From Tanypteryx hageni (Eukaryota; Arthropoda; Insecta; Odonata; Petaluridae): a DNA stretch of 64,000 bases. The notes under the pieces are model-generated. The model worked only from the letters and a program-made list of their open reading frames with translations, made no database searches and was not told where the DNA came from. Location of the stretch: assembly GCA_028673005.1 (NCBI GenBank), contig CM054116.1:38226854-38290853 (forward strand). Direction: 5' to 3'. A program made the translations under genes and the position numbers. Below, one piece after another: positions 47,290 through 57,777 of this stretch; the first letter of the stretch is position 1; the number at the start of each line of letters is the position of its first letter.

Positions 47290-47511
47290 CACATAAGGGA
47301 GGAGAGAAACCCAGGGCCGACATTAGCCTACTCTTTGCAAAAAGTACAAGGGGTCCAACTGCTTAATGTCCCTGATGGAATGCTTACTTTGCATGGTCTC
47401 CTCAAACCACACAAGCAGGGTGACCTCGGAAAAAAGGATTCGTGCCCACTGCCCCTTCGAGCAGCAGGCAAGTAGCAGCCAGCATCCTAACCACTACACC
47501 ACCAGCACCCC
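47290..47511 (-). repeat. tRNA-derived SINE
   Basis: Read on the minus strand, the head is GGGGTGCTGGTGGTGTAGTG then GTTAGGATGCTGGCTGC, an A-box-like (TGGTGTAGTGGTTA) start. The degenerate B-box-like GGGCACGAATCC follows about 55 bp later. The body continues with the CTTGTGTGGTTTGAGGAGACC-type segment also seen at 17.75 kb and ends near GGGTTTCTCTCC. It lies in the FERM intron; its plus-strand 81-codon frame is not a gene. Confidence 0.6.
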
Positions 47512-48383
47512 TCAATAGTTATTAATAATTTGGTAAAATCAAACGTGCACTTCAGCTACAAAGTAGTTTTCCTCAGAAAGACTCTTCTCTAAAATTACAA
47601 TGAGTACAACAATCCTGAGGATGTCTGCTTTGTAGCCAAAATACACAACTGATTTGCCATATTTTTAAATTTTGGGTTTGTGTCATGATTCAACATTTAA
47701 AATACAAATTGTCACTAGTAGTAGAAAACTACTGTAAACTAATTTTTCTTTATTAAAGTTTATTAATAATATGTAATATTATTTTATTGCTCGTTACAAG
47801 AGAAAGAAGGACTATTCTTCTCATTCCTTCCTAATTGCACTTTAATGGGCACAGCAAACAAAATAGTCTGGCCATAAATATAAACAGTAACATTAATGTC
47901 CACAACATATATACATTATAGTAAGTAGATACTATCAACTATCCCTCTACTTTGTCTCCTTTCCTGGTCTTAACCTCCAATTTGACCCATACAACAAGTA
48001 TTGTAATACTCTTTCTCACAAAAAATTCCTTATATTTCAGAATTCCATGACTCCCTCCCTCTTCTCATCCAGAAACCCCACCGCATCTACAATAAAACTA
48101 CATCTCTTCTGCTGAAGGAAGGCAAATATCCCTTTTGACATCCACACTTGCAATTGAATTACTTCACTTTCTTGTAAAGTAATTAGGTCAAATGTTTTCT
48201 ATTTGTCCATAGAGGAACGCCAGTCCAGGATCAAAATTTTCAAAAATACTACAATGGTTGTAAAAAACGTTTTTTAGCCTTCGTATGTTTCAATAATTTG
48301 GTCAATAGCTCAGTCTTCAATCCCAAATCCCAAGAAACTCATAAAGGATGCATCTCCTAAAAAGTTGGATTGATTTTTTAAAT

Positions 48384-48480
48384 TGGTAGAGGGGTGGATA
48401 GCGTATCTGGCTCCGAATGCTAGGGTCATGGGTTCGAATCCTGCCGAGGGCATGGTCGTATTTGCTCGTTTTTGTTATCG
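48384..48480 (+). repeat. tRNA-derived SINE head (tRNA-Arg-like)
   Basis: GGGGTGGATAGCGTATCTGG is an A-box-like start and GGTTCGAATCC a perfect B box, 30 bp apart as in a tRNA. The anticodon stem CTGGC/GCTAG pairs, but position 33 is C and the T stem pairs at only two to four of five positions. There is no closed acceptor stem, so this is a SINE head, not a functional tRNA. Confidence 0.65.
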
Positions 48481-48655
48481 TTAATACGCTCATTTTAAAA
48501 GGCCGTTAACTGCTGTTTATGAGATAGTTTAAATAAATATAGCCCATATCTGCTGACTCGTTTACCCATTAACCATAACCTTGTCAACGTGAATCAACCA
48601 TTAACAGAGTTTCTCTGATTTTCTTTAGGCATTTCTTTAGCATAAAAGGACTCAC

Positions 48656-48832
48656 ATTGAATGATATAAGCTCCAAGTAGAGAGGCTTCGTTGTGAGTGC
48701 AGTAAAGACGTCCATGGAGGAGATCCCGCTTCAGTTGGAGGTACACCTGGTACCTAGTGATTTCCTCCTTCAGTCGAAAGGGATCGGGGGGATAAAACTT
48801 CACACGGAAGCTGAACAAAATTGGATCCATTT
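48656..48832 (-). CDS. FRMD5: FRMD3/5-type FERM protein, F1-F2 boundary exon
   Basis: The acceptor TCTCTCTAG|AAATGG and donor TTCAAT|GTGAGT bound 177 nt. It encodes [20 protein letters not shown], then [20 protein letters not shown] and [18 protein letters not shown]. 'F.FRVKFY..DP..L.EE.TRY...LQ...D...GRL' is the classic FERM signature. The Met here is internal, not a start: the previous exon contributes one base, giving Glu before it. Confidence 0.94.
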
Positions 48833-49305
48833 CTAGAGAGGGACAAAAAAAACATCGATCAGATTCGCGATTTTGGCATTAAGAGAAACATGCAAAATCT
48901 GAGACAAATGAAATTCGGTTAATTTTGAAATCGATATAATTTTATAATTGCGGCGGGCCGCATTGGAAGTTGCCAATGCTTCTGCGTACCGGATAAGAAC
49001 TTACATCGAAAGTTATCCAGATATTCTGTGAGATCATGTAGTGAAAATAATCTTTTTTTAGCGATAACATTTCAAAATAACCATAATTTCGATTAACAAA
49101 TTAAAATTTCAGTTTTAAAGCTTGCGGATCGCCTTATCATCAAAACTTAATGGGTTGAATAAAACGCTATTGGGCAATTTAGATCGATTTTCTTCAATAT
49201 ATCTACTGTAACATTCAATTTTATATTTTATAAAAATGAAATAAATAAAGATGCATAAAACGTGAATTTAAATCTCATGTGAGAATGAAAAGATATATCA
49301 CTTGC

Positions 49306-49348
49306 CTTTAACTTGCTTCAATATAGCTTTCGCAGGATCAAGCCAGTG
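49306..49348 (-). CDS. FRMD5: FRMD3/5-type FERM protein, 43-nt exon with GC donor
   Basis: This tiny exon encodes HWLDPAKAILKQVK, the '(W)LD..K.I.KQ.K' segment just before the 'FRVKFYP' exon in FERM proteins. The acceptor is TATCTTTTCAG|CAC, phase 0. The exon must end in phase 1 to fit the next exon. The only fitting donor is AAAG|GCAAGT, a consensus GC donor; the nearby GT (GGCAA|GTGATA) would break the frame. Exons further upstream, encoding most of F1 and the start codon, were not found up to 64000. Confidence 0.88.
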
Positions 49349-49779
49349 CTGAAAAGATAAAATTAATTACAATTAAAAAAATTCAAAATATCGATTTTCA
49401 CGATTTTTCAATTGATTTCGAGGCATTGAATTACTCTAGCTTATGGTACAGTATAAATAATGTTATTTATACTGACATTAAATATCTTACAAGATTTAAA
49501 AAATATATATTTAATCAAGTAATACAATAAACGAAGAAACTTCTATTTCCTTGCATTTAATCGCGATGTTCCTTGGGTATTTACATGATAATCAAGTCAC
49601 CATAATTGCATTTTGGTTAACAGACTACAACTTAACGGGTTGCAATAAATGTATTTAAAAATTTCCCTCTTAATATGAAACGTATTGCGAAATGCAAAAT
49701 ATGTCCTGAAATGCATCATTGCATCCTATTATGATGCTGTAATTCCAATGGAAAAAATCCCCAATTTCCGAAGCTTGGC

Positions 49780-50540
49780 AAAAGATTAAGGGCGTCGTAA
49801 CCATTCCTCCGTCGACCAGCGAACGTCCAAGAGCTCTCAACTCCGTCCCATAAATACAACTCGACCGCACTGGGTCGTAACGAGGGGAGAAAGAGACACC
49901 AAGAGATTCCACCTTTGGGGCATCTGAACACGTCACTCAGAGCGCCATCAAGGCCCACCAAAGAGAGGACGAGCACATCTCCAGGACCCCCGAGGAGTCC
50001 TGCGGATGGCGTGGGTAAAATGAACGAATAAAAAAAACCTCACCAAAGGGAAGCTAGAAGATGACCTCCTCGAAAAACCACCGGGGTTAAGGAGGAGGAG
50101 GTAACCTGGCGAGGGTAAAAAATATTTCTCGAAGAAGAGGAGGGCGAGACGAAGAGCGAGAGACTGTAACCTTTTTTGTTCGTCTTTTTTTTCTCTCCGG
50201 AGTGATGGGCGTGATAAAAATAAATAAAAATAAGTCCTTTCCTCCTCCCTCTTTTTTTTAGGTCCTTCACTTACACCTCTCCCCTACACTCTCCCGTCCA
50301 CCGAGAGAGGGTTTTTTGCGTTCTCCTCTCCCGCATGGCCCCGAGCAGGAGATGAAAGCTGAGAGGTCTTCAGTGGACTCGAAAGAAAGAGATTTTCGAC
50401 GCGGGACTCAATCTGAGGGGAGGAAGACGTCACGTTAAAAATAATTTCACTTTAATCCGGATACCAGTTCTACGGCGATGTTCCGACCCGGAAATCAGGT
50501 TTTTTTCGTTCGTTGGACATGCCGGCCCAAGAGATATTGG
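49780..50540. other. GC-richer, CpG-bearing island upstream of the FERM exons
   Basis: The composition shifts from AT-rich intron to GC-richer sequence with many CpG and purine/pyrimidine runs. It could be an internal promoter or untranslated first exon for the minus-strand gene, but no core promoter element is clear. ORFs of 76-88 codons here show no domain. Confidence 0.25.
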
Positions 50541-51948
50541 TCAGGCTAGCTCAAGGATTTTTTTGTTTTATTGCTAGCATTTCATTATCTTCGTTGTGCG
50601 CTCTTATAAGATAATTACACTTCAAAATAATTGAAATTTGAAGAAAACTAAGCGGTAAGAGGATTAAAATGGAATGATTTGTGATTTCAAACGACTTTTA
50701 CTGTCTAGAGGCATTAACACATTCAGAAAACACATAAAGATACAAACAAACAATTAAATTTAATTGAAATGAGAACGCACTGTAGCATACAGATAAGGTG
50801 TTAAAAAGTAGGATATTTTGTCATCTAAAATGATTAATTTTCTTTAAGAACCTGCGGGAACGATACTTACATTGACACGGTCGCATTTATCATGACAATT
50901 CTATTTATTTATGATATTTATCAAATAAAACCAAATAAATTAAGAATTACTAACCAAGGTTTACAATAATATAAAACTGAACAAAACGGGCTATAGTATT
51001 TCATCATCATCATTCTGTTTTATTAATTAGGAATACCAAAAGGGCAGCATTCATCGGATTTATAATAATATTTAATGTAAATCAATCATTTTAACGTAAT
51101 CAAACTAATTTTCAATAGACCATAAATAAAATGTATAGTCAACTATTTAATTGCATGTGTTAATGTATCCGAGAAAAATGTATTTACCGATAATTACTGT
51201 CAAACGCAATTTTCAAAGGGTTAATATAAAATATATTACAAGTTTATGATCGATGTCAATATTCATTTATGAAATAAATACAAATAAGTTAAAATAAAAA
51301 TTTATCCAAATTGGACAAAGGAAAGAATACTGGTTGACGTCCACCAGCATCACCAGCGAAAGCCTTCAACTAGAAAAGGAAAGAATAAACTTTACGATTA
51401 TAAACGATTTATTTCAAGTATGAGATGAGATAAAAAATCCATTTTTGAGATTAAAAAATTGCATAGGAATGTTATCAGTAATTTAAACGTGATACAAACA
51501 TAAGAGTTGTCATCATAATGCAAACTAACAAGCAGTGACAGGAAGACATAAAAGAGGAAAAACGTAGAAGGGAAATTTAAACGTGATAAAAAACGCGAAT
51601 TTCAAAAGATATAATGGCGATATGTAGATATCTAACACAGAATCTGTAAAAACATCTCAAGTATTGTATTGTTTCCTCTCCATAAATCAAAAACGGAAAG
51701 TAATGTTGTGACTTTATCCTTTATACTTCAATCAAACAGACTAATGGAGAGGAAACGGTGCACGGTTAACATACTAGTAATACGGAAAATCCTAAGACAA
51801 TTAATTTAATAAAGCAAATTAAGCAGTGCTCGGAACGCCATTCCAGTTCACCACACGCGTCGGAAATACAGTTCCGTCTCGTCAGACATTTAGAAATACC
51901 GTTCCGGAAAGTTAGCTGGATTGTAAATGAACTATATATTATTCAATA
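50541..51948. other. Probable FERM gene intron, no feature supported
   Basis: AT-rich sequence. An exon-like island at 51289-51370 was examined and not accepted. Confidence 0.45.
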
Positions 51949-52305
51949 CTATAGTGCTTTTCAGATGAGATGGCGGGTCAGATTTCGGCCATACTCGGGA
52001 CCGCTCGTATATCTCCGCTGCTAAGAGGTGGGTTACTGCCTCCTAGCAGAAAGCTAATGCTAGACGTTGCCAAATCTACACCGGAACACACATAACGTTT
52101 GGCAGGCATTTAAATGGAAATCGCGAATGTGGCAACACAGCACATTCGGACACGATGTTGCCACTAGGGAGTCGATGGTAAATGAGCTTTCGAATGCTTA
52201 GGTTCCCCCTCCTTCTTTCCTATTGGTTCGCTCAGTGTCTCGCCCCCCGTGTACTCTCTCTTTTACCTCCCCCTCACTCGCCATGGCATCTGAAAAGCAC
52301 TATAG
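51949..52305 (+). mobile_element. 355-bp inverted-repeat element, copy B
   Basis: Ends CTATAGTGCTTTTCAGATG at the left and the same sequence inward from the right. It matches copy A at 22466-22819 in reverse orientation. Less purifying decay is apparent at its termini (19 of 19 identical) than in copy A, suggesting it inserted later or was gene-converted. Confidence 0.82.
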
Positions 52306-53616
52306 CTGCACCAGCACAAAGAGAGCGCGGAGTATCGCAATCTATAAAAACTCTCTGAAAGCTGTTCTAGCAGAGTATACACGTATACAGATCCTCGATT
52401 ATGATTTTCAGCTATTTCGGTGTGCGAATTTCGTGTCTACTGCCTCCGGTTCCACTACCAGAACAAGCGTTCCGTTTCGTAGTATTTTCCATTTCGAGCG
52501 CTGAAGTTAAGCCAAAACTACAAGCGACACAATTATTCACTCAGATTATTTTTGTAGAACAAGTTCGTTTCCCGAACTTGTTTGTTAAACATTTTATAGT
52601 GTCTCTTCTTTTTCCAATCTTTTATCTTTCTATGTCTAAATCAACAGCTTCCCGATTGTAGTTTTAACAACAGAAAATTCCGAAAGGATTATTTTGCAGT
52701 TTAAATTAGGTTAATTATTCAAAACGGGATGTATGAACACAGACTGTCGAAAAATATTTCAGTCAGCTTAAACTTTTTACAGTTTTTTTTACAAGTCTCT
52801 TGTCTTCCAATATCCATCCGATCTCAGCACGACTGTCAGCCTAACTCGACAGTTAGTTTTGTCAAAAGTTACCTGAAATTTCTAGCCAAGTCTCCCTTCG
52901 ATCGTATAAATCATTCATGTTTTACTAAAGATTTTTTATGGAGAAGCATGCTATTTGTCCTTTCTCTCGCTGCATATTCCATGAAAAATCAACTCCCAAA
53001 ATTTTGCGGTGGTGGATCTTTAGTTGTACTTTTTCAGTTGTGCTTTAAATGAATTTTGGACATATTTCAACAGTCTGAGAGAGTGTGTGGTGCAGACTCC
53101 GCTTATATCCGCTCACACACCGCCGTTAAAATTCATATCTTGTCCGCAAGCCGGACAGACCGCGCCCATGTGATCGAGTGTGAACTATAAATTTAAAATC
53201 AATGGTAATTTTTTGTTTTATTTGAAGCAATTTTATCTCACTCCGTGGGCGGTATTTAATGGTAAAATTAATCAATCCTAAGGAAACAAGGACGGCAGTT
53301 TTTGAGGAGATTAAATTTAAAAGTGCCATCGCTATCCGCGAATTGAAAGTGTGTCACCATCGTCATTAGTTGAGTAGATAACCATGCCAAACGGCACGGT
53401 GCAAATATATGCTCCTCAAATTCGATCACCTAGTCAGTCAGCCACTGACCCATTTGCCCTCCCCTTTTCACCAAATCCATCCAAAACTGCTCCACGAACA
53501 CAAAGATGAAACAACGTATCAGTTTAGTTTCCCTTCCTGGGCAAAACCTCACGAAAGGACTATTTTCGACTCGATAATGAGATTCGAACTGGAGAAACAC
53601 AATGGGCCGACCGCAG

Positions 53617-53625
53617 TATATAAAG
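53617..53625 (+). promoter_or_regulatory. Possible TATA box
   Basis: TATATAAAG lies about 21 bp before CGACGTCAGCG, which could serve as an initiator and contains a CRE-like ACGTCA. No gene follows that I can recognise: the polypurine tract begins about 25 bp further on. Confidence 0.2.
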
Positions 53626-53649
53626 CTCTTAAACCGACGTCAGCGAGAG

Positions 53650-53967
53650 TTGAGGGTGGAGTGAAGGAGGGTGGGGTGAAGGAGGGTGGGAGAGAGGGGG
53701 AGAGAGGGGGGGAGAGGGAGGATGGGGGAGGTGGGGGGAGGGGGAGATGGGGGGGAGGGGGAGGTGGGGGGAGGGGGAGGTGGGGGGAGGGGGGGAGGGG
53801 GGGGAGGGAGGAAGGGGGAGGGAGAAGGGGGGAGGGAGGAAGGGGGAGGGAGAAGGGGGGAGGGAGAAGGGGGGGAGGGGGAAGGGGGAGGGAGAAGGGG
53901 GGAGGGGGGAAGGGGGAGGGAGAAGGGGGGGAGAAGCAGGGAGAAAGGGGGGGAGAGGGGGGACGAC
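53650..53967 (+). repeat. G-rich polypurine tract (GGGGGA/GGGAGG-type)
   Basis: About 300 bp of almost pure purine on the plus strand, made of GGGAGG, GGGGGA and GAAGGG units. Dozens of G3+ runs fit G-quadruplex formation and the mirror symmetry fits triplex DNA. All frames on both strands are open only because of the repeat; the Gly/Arg/Glu and Pro/Ser/Leu 'proteins' are artefacts. Confidence 0.95.
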
Positions 53968-54017
53968 GAGAGACAGGCACACAAACGACTTTATTTGCGG
54001 CGAAATTGAGACTATAG

Positions 54018-54146
54018 CAGGGATGGCCAAACCGCGACTCTTGTAAATATCCATTCAGTGGCGTGTCAACGGGGGGTCATGCGACTCTCGAAATTCTGAA
54101 AATTATATTATGCGGCTCCGAGGGCAAGTAGGTTTGGTCACTCCTG
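54018..54146. mobile_element. Short hAT-type MITE
   Basis: Ends CAGGGATGGCCAAACCGCG on the left and CAGGAGTGACCAAACCTAC inward from the right, with internal 'TGCGGCTC' words. Flanking 8-mers GACTATAG and CTATATAG share their last five bases. Confidence 0.6.
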
Positions 54147-54179
54147 CTATATAGTCCCTTCTTACATTTCACCATTCAG

Positions 54180-54245
54180 GGAGGGAGAGAGAGAGAGAGA
54201 GGGAGAAAAATGGGGAGAGAAGTGGAAGAGAAGAGAGAGAGAGAG
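54180..54245 (+). repeat. (GA)n-rich low-complexity run
   Basis: Interrupted GAGAGA array; further short GA runs occur to 54480, and a CT-rich run is at 54870-54892. Confidence 0.8.
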
Positions 54246-55128
54246 ATGGAAAACGCCCGAAAATCTTTCCTCCAAATTCGCCAAACCGCAAAATAAAGAA
54301 GTATGCCATCGAACCAAGCACTACTCCTTAAGCGCAGAAGTGGCGAGGATCTTCGCTTATACCATCGCTGTAAAGGAAAAAAGATAGCTGGGCGAGACAT
54401 AATGGTTCCGAGAGAGAGAACAGAAAAGTGGTTAGGAGAGAGAGAGAAAAAAAACCATCCCTTTCAGGAGTGAGAGAAAGGAGAGAGTGGAAGAAATGGG
54501 ATGAGATTCCGGGGGATTGTGAAGAGGAATGGGACGAAGAGGGAGAGGAAGGATATCGATTGACGACGGGGAAAGAGGTGGGGGAGAAGAGATTACTCCG
54601 ACTCCGTACGACACGATCTCCTCCCTCCCCATTCCTCCATACGCTCCCCCTATCCTTCCCCGCCCTCCTCCGGGCTCCTTCCTTTCACTTCCTCTCACCC
54701 CCTCTCCTTTTTCTCCTGACTCACTTCCGAGAGCTCTCGGTTTGAAGGGAAACCTTATTAACGCCAAAGCGCCCAACCCAACTCTCCCAAGCCAAACTCC
54801 CGTTGCCTCCCCCTCTTCAATTTCCTCCCTCATTCTACTTACTTTCCCAGCTTGATCCTCTATCTCTCTCTTTCTCTCTCCCTCTCACGCTTGAAAGACG
54901 ACCTCCTTAAGTTCGATTCGAGGGGATAAGCAAATCGTGGAAAGGAAAGGGGGAGAGCGGATTGAGATTTTACAGCGGGACGTCCGGGCGGATGGAGCGA
55001 CAAGAGACGGACGAAGGGGACGGAATGGATCTGGGGCGGCGAAAGGGATGGTGTGACCCTGGAAAAAACGTCGGGGATCCGTTGCATCTCCCGGGAAGGT
55101 TATAAGAATCGAATTCGCATATCGGTGG

Positions 55129-55366
55129 TTTAAAAAAAAGGCGCATGGAAGGCCTCGCGTAGTCAGTCGGCTCGCTGCAACAGAAAGTCTTTCTCGTTTT
55201 CTTCCAAGTTCTATTCGAGTTTGATCAAATGATTCGATCGATTGAAAATGAACGCGGTTTCCCGGCGCATCCCAATCGAGCGCGCTACATTGGAAGGGAG
55301 CTTTCAATCTGCTCGCGAGAAAAAGGGAATGAGGTACACACAAACAAAAAACGGCTAAGAAAATAG
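55129..55366 (+). promoter_or_regulatory. Possible core promoter and short leader ORF
   Basis: A TATA-like TTTAAAAAAAAG (55129) is followed 34 bp later by AGTCAGT (55161), which fits the arthropod initiator TCAGT. Downstream, an ATG at 55229 (TCAAATG) opens 45 codons to TAG at 55364; GAATGAG|GTACAC at about 55333 could be a donor. No domain is recognisable, so a first exon of an unknown plus-strand gene is only a possibility. Confidence 0.25.
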
Positions 55367-57706
55367 CCTCGGCTCTCGATTTCTGGCCTCGCTGTATGAA
55401 AAGGATGCCAATAGCAGGGTTTCGTAACGAAAATTTATCTTCGATATCTTGCATCTTATTTAAATAAAAGGGACATCCAAATCAATATAACTGTGCAGTG
55501 CTTTTCATCCATTTAACGGCTATAATTTTATGGTAATATTATGTACACGTTAAATTCACGATGCTTTAGAGTCGACGGTTGGAAGCGCATTGCTGCATAC
55601 GCTACAAGACAGGAAAGTCCACGTAATCTATAGAAGTATCGCCCCATCCGTAAGTTGCTTTTTCAATGAATTGTTTTGGCAAATATGGATAATTTCCAAT
55701 CTATTTAATTCATCGCAACAGTAACTGCGGAATTTTTCGGGCGATAAAAAAAGAAGGAATCGATCGTCAAGTAATCGAAGAATCGATAGCAAAGTAACGG
55801 AAATTCTATGGGTCGTTGTATTTTATTGCCAAAAAAAACGGGATACATTTTATTGCCAACATTAACCATCGCAGTAGACGAGTTAACGGGCGAGTAGATG
55901 AATACGATAGTTTTATTCATGGCGCCATAAATGCTAAAAATAAAACTCAGAGCGCAATATCTCCCTTTATGAAGTTTATTGCAGCACTCAATTTCGCAAA
56001 GAATTATACGGACAATAACAGGTTGCGAAGTAACATATATTTTGCGCTGCGTCACTGGCACATAATAGAGAGAACCCATCATAGCCTTCAAAATCTAATA
56101 AATCCTAATAATACAAAAAATTGCGTGTTTTACTAATGGACATAAAGTCTTCCTGGATAGCCCGCCGACGTTCCACACTTTTCGTTCAACAGCAAGACGA
56201 GTACGATTTTTTGCTACAACTATGGGAGTACTTCCATCAGATTCGACCGAAGATGTATACTTCGCATCCCAAGATTTCTAATTTCTAATTGCGCCGAAAA
56301 AATAATTACACGCTACTGCTGCGTCCGCAACGCAATTCCAATCGCTACAGATACATATACAAGCAACTCTCGTTCAACAAATGTTCATTGAACGAATGAT
56401 CGCTTTAACGAATGAATGAAATTTTATAGCTTTACCTTTCGCCGAAAATTCTGTTCACTTGAACGAACTAAATAACATGTATCCAACTCGATCAAAGAAA
56501 CTCGGATGTTTACGAAAGCTCTTGGAGTCACAAAGACCGTCTTGTTCGCCCATGGATTCTTCGTGTGCCCAATTTATCGCGCATTTTTCCCATCATCTGC
56601 ATTTCTTGAGAGGCTTATTATGACATCACCGAACGTGCTGTTTGTTACTCAAAATATATTTACAAATATCCACTTTGACTTGAAGGACCTCTTGTGTACC
56701 GATAAGGAAGAAGTGCACTACGCAGTCTTTCCCACGGCCATTCTATACTTCAGTCTGACTTGGATTGATTACGTTCGGTCGCATTCGTTTTTCTCGCGGT
56801 TCATACATACGTAATCGTTACATCACGAGGATTTTTTTCAAGCAATTGCCGTGGCCACATTTATTGTACCTGCTCGTACTTTTGACATAACTGTTCAACT
56901 TTTCGTTAATTATTTTCCTGCAGATGTTTAAATCACGAGGAATTTTTAATTATTTATTGACGGTGTTGGGAGGTTCTGTTTTACATTCAAAAGTTGGAAT
57001 TTCTCGTATCATACAACAGATAGCACTGTACATACTTCCATGTTCGATTGTTGTTGCTTCGGTTTTCTAGTTGATCCAATATTGTACTTGCTTTGACAGA
57101 CATTTTAATAACTAAGAATTATAAATTCAAGTATAAAAAAATCTTTTGTCTGGAACGCATCTGGAACTTTAACGAGAAAGTCAACGGAAAAATCACGATC
57201 GTTCAACGAATTTCCGTTTTACAAACGCTTTTCAGGAACGCATGTCGTTCGTTGAACGAGAGTTGCCTGTAATAATTTTAGCGCGGTTAATTTGCGAACT
57301 GAATAACCACCATTAAGCAGTCGAAATGCGGGAAAAGACTTGCGGTAGCCTGACTTGAAGATCGAGACCAAAGGGTCTAAGAAGGAAGGGATAAATTAAC
57401 CGGAAGGACGGGTGAATGGTTAAATAGATTGAGGGGTTAAAAGGTACGTGGGCGGCGAGGAATTACAAAGGGTGGCAGACAGGTATGCGGAAAGGAGGAA
57501 TTAAAGAAGGATGAAGCGCAAGGAGAGAGAGAGAGAGAATGAGAAGGGTCTAGCGAGATAAAGAGATGAACGATGAGAGAGGCGTCAGAAGAGAGGGGAG
57601 GTAGGGGAGAGAGTGATGAGAGAGAGAGGGGGATATTGCAGGGACGGCGACGGCAGAGATGAAGCGAGGGTAGCAATGAAGTGAGAAGATGGAGCAAATT
57701 GGACGG
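55367..57706. other. No gene seen
   Basis: Mixed-composition sequence with ORFs of 102-128 codons lacking domain signal. The stretch 56350-57260 repeats words such as CGTTCAACGAA and TCGTTCGTTGAACGAGAG, possibly the decayed ends of a Tigger-like element (CTCTCGTTCAACAAATG at 56362 and its complement near 57247). Confidence 0.4.
56360..57262. mobile_element. Possible Tigger/pogo-like MITE
   Basis: Left CAACTCTCGTTCAACAAATG and right, read inward, CAACTCTCGTTCAACGAACG match at 17 of 20 positions. The inner sequence has 'GAACGAATGATCG' and 'CATGTCGTTCG'-type words. The 0.9 kb interior has a 102-codon ORF with no identified domain. Confidence 0.55.
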
Positions 57707-57777
57707 GAAGGGGATGGAGAAGGGGATGGAGAAGGGGATGGAGAAGGGGATGAAGGGGATGGAGAAGGGGATGGATA
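57707..57777 (+). repeat. 12-bp minisatellite GGGGATGGAGAA
   Basis: About six units, one with a deletion (GGGGATGAA). The surrounding 200 bp is purine-rich. Confidence 0.9.

Noticed and set aside
47230..47475. 81-codon plus-strand ORF
   Set aside because: It lies antisense to a tRNA-derived SINE; part of it recurs at 17.75 kb as repeat DNA.
48384..48455. Possible functional tRNA gene
   Set aside because: Position 33 is not U, the T stem is poorly paired and no acceptor stem closes; it is better read as a SINE head.
51289..51370. Exon-like island on the minus strand with a TTTTCTAG acceptor and an ORF ending FFPLSNLDKFLF
   Set aside because: No recognisable domain, no donor or partner exon, and it does not fit the FERM gene phases; kept only as a curiosity.
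53409..54054. Long overlapping ORFs (100-200 codons) on both strands
   Set aside because: They are produced by the polypurine repeat, which contains no stop codons in any frame; the translations are Gly/Arg/Glu or Pro/Ser/Leu low-complexity only.
54428..54855. 105-133-codon ORFs on both strands
   Set aside because: Low-complexity purine/pyrimidine-rich sequence with no domain; frames are open on both strands by composition.
55705..56136. 128-codon minus and 106-codon plus ORFs overlapping each other
   Set aside because: No recognisable motif, and neither has supporting splice sites or neighbouring coding sequence.
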